From Panax quinquefolius (lineage: Eukaryota > Streptophyta > Magnoliopsida > Apiales > Araliaceae): DNA of 64,000 bases. The position numbers were made by a program, and so were the translations under genes. The notes below the pieces were generated by a model, which was given only the letters and a program-made list of their open reading frames with translations, did not search any database and had not been told where the DNA came from. The DNA is taken from assembly GCA_020205615.1 (NCBI GenBank), contig CM035167.1:57123023-57187022 (forward strand), written 5' to 3'. Every line of letters starts with the position of its first letter. Positions within the stretch are counted from its first letter, which is position 1. Positions 57,710 to 64,000 of this stretch are shown one piece after another.

Positions 57710-59049
57710 TGTGACACCCCCAAATTCGGGTACTTGCAACCCGAACTCGGTGCTTCACGATACCATTTCTATGAACGGAATAATGCTAATAATAATAACA
57801 ATAATATAAAAATCAAACTTAATTTACATTTATCAGAGTCTAATCCCAAGTACGCAACCTTTACTATATTCCTTACATGATAGATAATATATATCATTGC
57901 CTTAATACCTAACTATTACAAAAGATACCATTACACATATTCAGTTTGCTTTCCTTTTTCACTTGTTCTTGTCTGAACCTTCAGGTTGATCACGCTTAGC
58001 TGAAAACATTTAAATTTAAGCAAGGATGAGCATTTGAGTGCCCAACAAGTAATAACAATTAGAAATATAATTAGCTGAAAGAAATAAATGTTTTCTTTGT
58101 ACATCACTTCTACAACGAATTTATAGTTGTGAAGTAAACTGAACCAATAATAATAACATAACAATTCTATCTCAAATTTTTGAAACTACGATAGACTATA
58201 TATATAGGTATTAGTCGACAGATTATGAACATTATTTTTAGTTTTCGCTAAGGTTTAGCAGAACTTCATCTGCAAACCATCATAACTTACAGGCACGAGG
58301 GTGATCTGCCCAATATGCCCTGTATTGATCAATACTACATTGCTAGAACGATATTATCGTTCATCCTTTGTCCGCTTGAGCACATAAAAATTTTCCAGTG
58401 ATCGGGATGTTCATACCTAGTCTGGAATTTGAACCAAAACAATTTGATTGGATACAAAAAGGTTTTATCATATTCAACGACATTTCAAAAGGTTTTATCC
58501 TATTGTTCAACATGTGTTTAAATACAATGATTATCCAAGTGGGGACACTTGTATAACCATATTTCGAAATTAACGAACAGAACATATATATGAATTACTA
58601 TATACTAACATGTTGATAAACAATGATCGGATATAGAATATATCACAATAGGGTTAATAATATAGCATAATAATAATATAATTCTGAAACTTCTTACTCA
58701 TGTCCATTGCATAAAGGAAATGCAAAGGTAAGATACTTGCCTGATGCGCTGCTTACAGTTCGTAACTTAGTTCTATCTTTATATAACACCTATCAGTAAT
58801 AAGATCATTTGATCGATTAGAATAACATATTGTAACACATAATACTGCTTATTGCAGTCAGCACATAACCTATTCACATTGTCACATATGTTTAACAACC
58901 ATTGAATCACAAATAAACACATATCTAATCAAATTATCTAAGTCCAGATCAATTTCGAAACACGCTTGCAAATGAAAGCGACTTAATTTAATGAGTAATT
59001 ATCGAGTCTAAGACTCTGTCCCGTAACTTAGTATCAGTCATTTTATTTT

Positions 59050-60110
59050 TAAATAACATATAATAATTTTTAAACATTTATTATAATTTATCATGAATTT
59101 TTCAAACATTGAAATCATCATCAAATGATTTAAATATTAAACAATTCTATTATCATTAACATTTAATTAATATTAAACTATTAATGAAACCATTGCCAAA
59201 ATATTAAAGTTATTTATAATAACTCAAAATACTTTTAAAGTATTAATATTACACTTAAATGATTTTTAAAACATTTAAAATTATTTTTAAATAATTATCA
59301 TTAATATTAAAATATTAATGTTCTATTTATCAAAATAATAAAAGTCATTAATTATAACTTAAATATTTTTAATTCATTTGTATTCTTTTTAAATGATTTT
59401 TAAGTTAATAAAACCATTTTTAAACTATTTATTTAATATAATTATTAAATAAATTTAATATCATTAATAATAAATTAATAATCATAAATATTAAATTATT
59501 AATGAAATTATCCTTTAAATATTAAAAGTTATATTTTATAACTTAAAATATCTTTAAACACTTTATTTTTATTTAAAATGATTATTATAATATTAAAATC
59601 ATTTTAAACTAAATTATTTCATATGATTATTAAATAACTTTAATATCATTAATAATAATTAATTAATGAAATTAATCTTTAAATATTGAAAGTTACATTT
59701 TATAACTTTAAATACTTTTAAATACCTTATTATTATTTAAAATAATTTTAATATAATAAAATCATTTTTAATTAATTTATTTAATTCATTTAGTACATAA
59801 CTTAATTATCATTAATATTAATTTATTAATGAAATTTATCACAAAATATTTAAAGTCATTAAAATAACATAAAATATTTTCTTATATCATAATATAATTT
59901 TAAATGAGTTTTCAAATATTAAAATCATTTTTATCTAATTTATTTAATATTATAATTAAATACTAATAATATTTCAAAAATATTAAATATTTATGAAATA
60001 TACTTAAAATAATTAAAAACAAATTTTCAGAATTTAAAATAATTTTTAATAATTTATTTGGTATTTTTAATAATTAAAAACTTTTTTTTTCTATTTATTT
60101 AATTAAATTA
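59050..60110 (-). repeat. AT-rich degenerate tandem array (about 170-bp unit)
   Basis: Five to six units recur in the same order: AATATTAAAATCATTTTTAA, TTTATTTAATAT, ATCATTAATAATAA, ATTAATGAAATTATC, TATAACTTAAAATA. Base composition is close to 90 percent A+T. Confidence 0.7.
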
Positions 60111-60189
60111 ATTAATTTCCAGAAATTTCTGTCGCTAAAGGGCTCTATAGCGACAAAACTGTCGCAATAGGTGTTCTTGAGGTGTTCTT

Positions 60190-60845
60190 CATGAAACCCA
60201 GAAAACCTTGACAGTTACCGAGTTGGCCACTTTGACCAATGATTAAACACTGATAAAGTAGCTTCTGGACTTGCTTTTGGTCAGATTATGTAGTACAGAT
60301 GCAACACTACAAGTCCCAACAACAAACATGAACAAATTACATAACAAGAAAGAGATCGGATCGCCCAAAATAGCTGTCAGAGCTGTTCTTCATTTTCTGG
60401 GTTACCTAGAAATGAAGAACAGTTTGACAAGCCATTTTTGGGCTTCCACAACTTGCAATCCGTGTAATATTTACGTGATGTAATGGACCTAGTGTGTAGC
60501 CGGCATGACATGGAAGAGATCTATTATCTAAAACACATCTAAACACAAAACATAAAAAAAAATATAGCCCGGTCAAAACATGTCAGAGGACACGTTCAAA
60601 CGTTTTCTGGGTTACCCAGAAAACCAGAAAACGTGAACTGTGATCAACTGAGCTGGTTTGACCGGTCACTGAATCCAGTATATTTGATATATGGAGGTTA
60701 TAAAAACATTAATATCAAGTTAACATAACATAGTACGACTTAGACTCAAGATATATAACATATCATCAAATTACTGCCAGATCTAATGCTTAGCATATCA
60801 TGTCAGATGCTGCAAACAACTTTCTGGGTTACCCGGATTTCCTCT
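60190..60845 (-). repeat. Palindromic modules about 210 bp apart
   Basis: TTTCTGGGTTACC occurs at about 60394, 60605 and 60821, and in reverse AACCCAGAAAA at about 60194. In the third module arms TTTTCTGGGT and ACCCAGAAAA are one base apart, and ACGTTTTCTGG pairs with CCAGAAAACGT around them. Each module is preceded by TGTCAG and followed by GGTTTGACC-like sequence. Confidence 0.7.
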
Positions 60846-61541
60846 GGTCATGCCCGGTTAACGGGTTTTGACTAAGAATAACTAACGATCTAGACATGTA
60901 ATCACAGTGGTTCCACTTCCAGATTAAAGAACACATACCAAACGACAGATTAAAACTTTAAAACATCAAAAATCAAAAACATGAAGAGATCTACAGCCAC
61001 TGACATTCACTGTCAGACCACAAAACAAATTTTTTCCAGATTTGGCAAATCTTCAAATCCGACCCTCTAGATGTTATGGATCTAACATCTAGCAACCCAG
61101 ATCATCATTAGACACCTTATATAACATGTTCAACACAAAAAAAATAACATCAAACATCAGATTTTTGGACAGAAATCATGCTAGGGTTTTATACCTCTTA
61201 TGAACGATTTTGATTTATTGGCTTCTGATTTGGTTATGGTGTTCGTGGGGCTTTGATATGGGACTGATATGCTACTGAAATTCGGAGGTGAGAGCTTGAG
61301 AGAGTCAAGGATGAGAGTTGTGTATAATAAGTGAGCAAATGACACTTTCTCTCTCTCAAATCTATATATACTACTAATATTCAATGCATTTGGCTGAATT
61401 AGAGGCTGAGTGCTGTCAATTTTAAGTCAAGAGAGTTGTTGCATTAGGTCACCAACCCCTCTTATTGTCAAAACCTATTTGCTAGCCTCGTAATTTGGTC
61501 ATTTGTCTAACACATTTAATGGCAAAATTGTAATCAAACCC

Positions 61542-62280
61542 TTAGGGTTTAACCTTAAGGTTTAGCACAAATTATAGGATTTTCTCACTAGGGTTTGCAC
61601 AAAAATAAAAAATAAAATAAAATAAAAATTTTAGTTTCTAAAATTAGACAATTAGGGTTTGTTAATTAGATTAGGTTTCTAATTAATTTATACAGGAACA
61701 TTAGGGTTTAATATCTCTAATTATAATTAACTTTGCTAATTTAGCAATTAGGGTTTATAATTAGTAATTAGGTTTTATAATTTCTAATTAGGGTTACTAA
61801 TTATAGAAATTAGGGTTTCTAGAAATTAATATTTCAAAATGTTAATTAGGGTTTACCTAATTATTCATAAAATCATATAACATCATTACATAATAATCTC
61901 GAACTCATAATTGAGTTTCAAACTAGGGTTTAACACTTAAAATTAGGGTTTTTAATAATTTTGGGTTTTCTAAAAATTATTTAGGGTTTCTAGAACTCTA
62001 ATTAGGGTTTACCTAATTAATCACTTAATACACAACATAAAACATATAACACATTTAAATAACCGTCTTAAACTCACAATTGATTTTCAAATTAGGGTTT
62101 CCCCCAGTAAAACTAGGGTTTAACTAATTAATATTAGAGTTTTGAAATTAAACACCATAATTGACCAACCATTCTCAATATGTACATACAGTACATATTT
62201 ATAGTAGATGAAAAATCAAAATACAATTAATATTATATTATTATTCTCATTCTTTGATAAAAATCTAAAATTAGGGTTTG
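61542..62280 (-). promoter_or_regulatory. Cluster of about 14 telo-box motifs
   Basis: TAGGGTTT recurs about 14 times on the plus strand, all in one orientation, mostly as AATTAGGGTTT. It lies 170-920 bp upstream of the minus-strand TATA site at 61363-61370. On the element strand it reads AAACCCTA, the plant telo-box. Confidence 0.75.
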
Positions 62281-62679
62281 GATTACATATCTCGATTTAT
62301 TCTTCATATTTAACCTTAATAATTAAGGTAAAATAATTAACTTAACAATCAGTACTAAAATTCATATAATAAAATAATTATTATAGTTATTCTAAAAATC
62401 ATTTCATATATTATTTAAATAATATATGCTTATATATTCATGGAAAATAATTAATAAAAACATTTCTATTTTAAAATTAATTATTATAAAAATATATTTT
62501 ATAATAATCAATAATTCTAAAATAAATTTATTTGTAAATATTTATGTAATAAATATATTTTTATTTACCACATAAATACATATACACATTATCTTGTACA
62601 AATCCTCATCCTTAAAATATAAAAAAAATTATACGCAAAATTTCTTATTTATTTATATAGAAAATATCGGGTTGTTACA

Positions 62680-62693
62680 TTCACCCTCCCTTA
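62680..62693 (-). promoter_or_regulatory. Polypurine tract of the T4 element
   Basis: Plus-strand TTCACCCTCCCTTA; GACGGAATC-type pol-end sequence follows inwards. Confidence 0.8.
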
Positions 62694-62939
62694 TAAAGAT
62701 TCCGTCCCCGGAATTACCATTTTAAAACCTATACATACCAGGGTACATAGCATACACAATCATTGAGAGTAGATCTCGATCAAAATTGATCGAACTGATC
62801 TCTTAACTATTCAGCATAAAGCTTATCTATCTGTTTATACGGAAAATTAATTTCTAATAGAACTCAATTTCCTCCCTCAAAATAATTTATAAAATAATTT
62901 ACTATATATAAGAAAATAATATAGAAGAAAATAAAATTG

Positions 62940-63461
62940 ATTAGAATAATACCTGGAGTTACATCCCATACCGCTACAGCTTTCTTGAGCATTAAGTGTT
63001 GAAGACGCTTGATTGTTGATTTCGTTGATTTGATTATTGATGTTGGTCCCGTTGTCGCCAGTCTCCTGCTGCATTTTCCCGTATTTGCAGTCCTTACCGC
63101 CCTTCTCTTTCTTGCACAGTCTTTCACCTTATACTCCATTGATCCATACTTAAAACACATAAACTTTCCCTTTATCTCCATTCCTTTTTATCGTATAGGT
63201 GACAAAACTATCTTTTGCCCCTTCGTTATCTTAGTTATCACAAACGTTGCTACAGGTTAGTTGATCCTCTAAATCTTGATAGTACGACTGCCTTGAAGTC
63301 TTTGACGTTTGTCGATCTATTATCATTTGATCTTCCATGGTGGTATTATTGCTCGTATAGCTTGATCGCCCATATTAGGAAAAAAATTTCAGACGGTCGG
63401 TTGTCTTCGGTTTTGTTGTCAGGTTCTTTTGCCCGTGTATTTCATTTTAGTCTTGGCGGCA
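62940..63461 (-). pseudogene. Element 9: gutted T4 internal region (gag start, knuckle, protease start)
   Basis: On the minus strand MPPRL at about 63459 matches the gag start of element 1, soon followed by stops. ORF 63181-62864 has CFKYGSMEYKVKDC, a CCHC knuckle with Cys and His both replaced by Tyr, then VWDVTPGIILI, which matches the start of the T1 protease. No RT, RNase H or integrase lies between this and the LTR 260 bp away. So nearly all of gag-pol is missing. Confidence 0.6.
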
Positions 63462-63534
63462 TTATCATAAATTATTCTTTATTAACTTACATTCTTTATT
63501 AACATATCACATATTATCTCTATACTACGCCAGA
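63462..63534 (-). other. T2-like 5' untranslated piece
   Basis: AACATATCACATATTATCTC here matches the untranslated region of element 5 near 34940-34960. No gene. Confidence 0.55.
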
Positions 63535-64000
63535 ACCAATTTTGCAAAAGTCGCATGAGTTATTATATAATATTCGATTTGGTGGGAATATTCTTTTGTC
63601 GGGGAATATACATGCGACGACAGTGCACAATCATTAGTGGACCCCATAGCGGAACTAATTATTGTCGATTGAGAAAATGACAAAAATATTTTATGAAAAT
63701 AACGGCAAAAGTTTTACCGTTAATCATTGTTGAACTACTCGGTAGTAAAAGTCTGATGAATACTGTGGTTGCATAGTAGCAATACGGTAATGATTATTGA
63801 TACTTACGTGATAAGTCACTCGGTTTTGTTTTATTGGTATTATTAATGTAATAATACTGTAAAATCTTTTTATATAAAATGTAATACTTTTATAAAGTTA
63901 TTCTATAAATAGAATATATTATATTCTATTATGCATAGTGTTGCATAGTTTTTGCATAGTAAAATCTTTTTATATAAAATGTAATACTTTTATAAAGTTA
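63535..64000 (+). repeat. T2-type LTR (element 5 subtype), plus orientation, cut at both ends
   Basis: It matches the reverse complement of about 37080-37560, including GAATATTC at 63586-63593 and GAATATAC at 63604-63611, and a GCATAGT-rich tail. It continues past the window edge. Confidence 0.85.

Larger units (their letters stand above)
57710..62679 (-). repeat. T4 LTR of 4970 bp, minus orientation
   Basis: Plus-strand TGTGACACCCCCAAATTC to CGGGTTGTTACA, with a purine tract on the right, so it is a 3' LTR of a minus-strand gypsy element. On the element strand it begins with U3 holding telo-box motifs (62280-61542), a TATA site (TATATATA, 61363-61370), palindrome modules (60840-60190), an AT-rich tandem array (about 60110-59050) and a leader-like end. 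The ORFs inside are short and without domains. Confidence 0.8.

Noticed and set aside
60271..60483. 70-codon ORF in the T4 LTR
   Set aside because: No domain; overlaps the palindromic repeat modules.
61542..62280. Interstitial or true telomere
   Set aside because: Motifs are dispersed at irregular distances, not tandem, and lie within an LTR.
1..64000. tRNA, rRNA or intact host genes
   Set aside because: None recognised by eye on either strand; PBS-like strings are all next to LTRs.

Overview
The window looks like intergenic, heterochromatin-like DNA of a flowering plant, probably a eudicot given the very AT-rich background. Almost all of it is LTR retrotransposon, nested and rearranged. 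Evidence: repeated TG...CA long terminal repeats, primer-binding sites matching the plant initiator tRNA-Met (TGGTATCAGAGC and variants), purine tracts beside LTRs, and broken gag-pol reading frames carrying CCHC knuckles, DT/SGA proteases, FIDDIL reverse transcriptases, HHCC/DDE integrases and C-terminal chromodomain-like segments. The last feature, with the long LTRs (2.3 to 5 kb), points to Tekay/Del-type chromoviruses of the Ty3/gypsy order. One Ty1/copia element of Sirevirus type is also present. I found no intact host gene, tRNA or rRNA. One short open exon-like stretch (50754-50867) may be a captured host fragment.

Layout. 1-1529: part of a family-T2 LTR, minus strand. 1530-12551: element 1 (family T1, plus) with both LTRs, PBS, an extra coiled-coil ORF before gag, and decayed gag-PR-RT-RH-IN. 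12552-13497: a second T1 internal start with its own PBS directly after the 3' LTR. 13498-14950: element 2, a T2-type gag-PR fragment. 14951-17267: T2 LTR, minus. 17268-18149: start of a T3-type LTR. 18150-25154: element 3 (T1-like), 5'-truncated, with a 3' LTR. 25155-28101: element 4 (T2), 3' end of pol plus a shortened LTR. 28102-53167: a minus-strand T3 complex (internal-LTR-internal-LTR), interrupted by element 5 (29619-37681, minus, perfect TAATA target duplication, RT deleted) and element 6 (40702-50753, minus, the most complete copy). 53168-57709: element 8, Sirevirus-like, with two LTR parts and a coiled-coil ORF upstream of the purine tract. 57710-62679: a 5-kb T4 LTR built of several repeat types. 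62680-63534: its gutted internal region. 63535-64000: start of another T2-type LTR, plus.

None of the elements looks autonomous: every pol has stops, frameshifts or lost catalytic residues. What stands out is the non-coding architecture of the LTRs. It includes GAATATTC palindromes spaced 19 bp apart in T2 promoters; hairpins with a constant loop and varying stems in the predicted T2 leader RNA; a two-hairpin box shared by T2 LTRs; telo-box arrays just upstream of the T4 TATA box; and palindromic minisatellites. Element names and families here are labels of mine, and all similarity statements are by eye.
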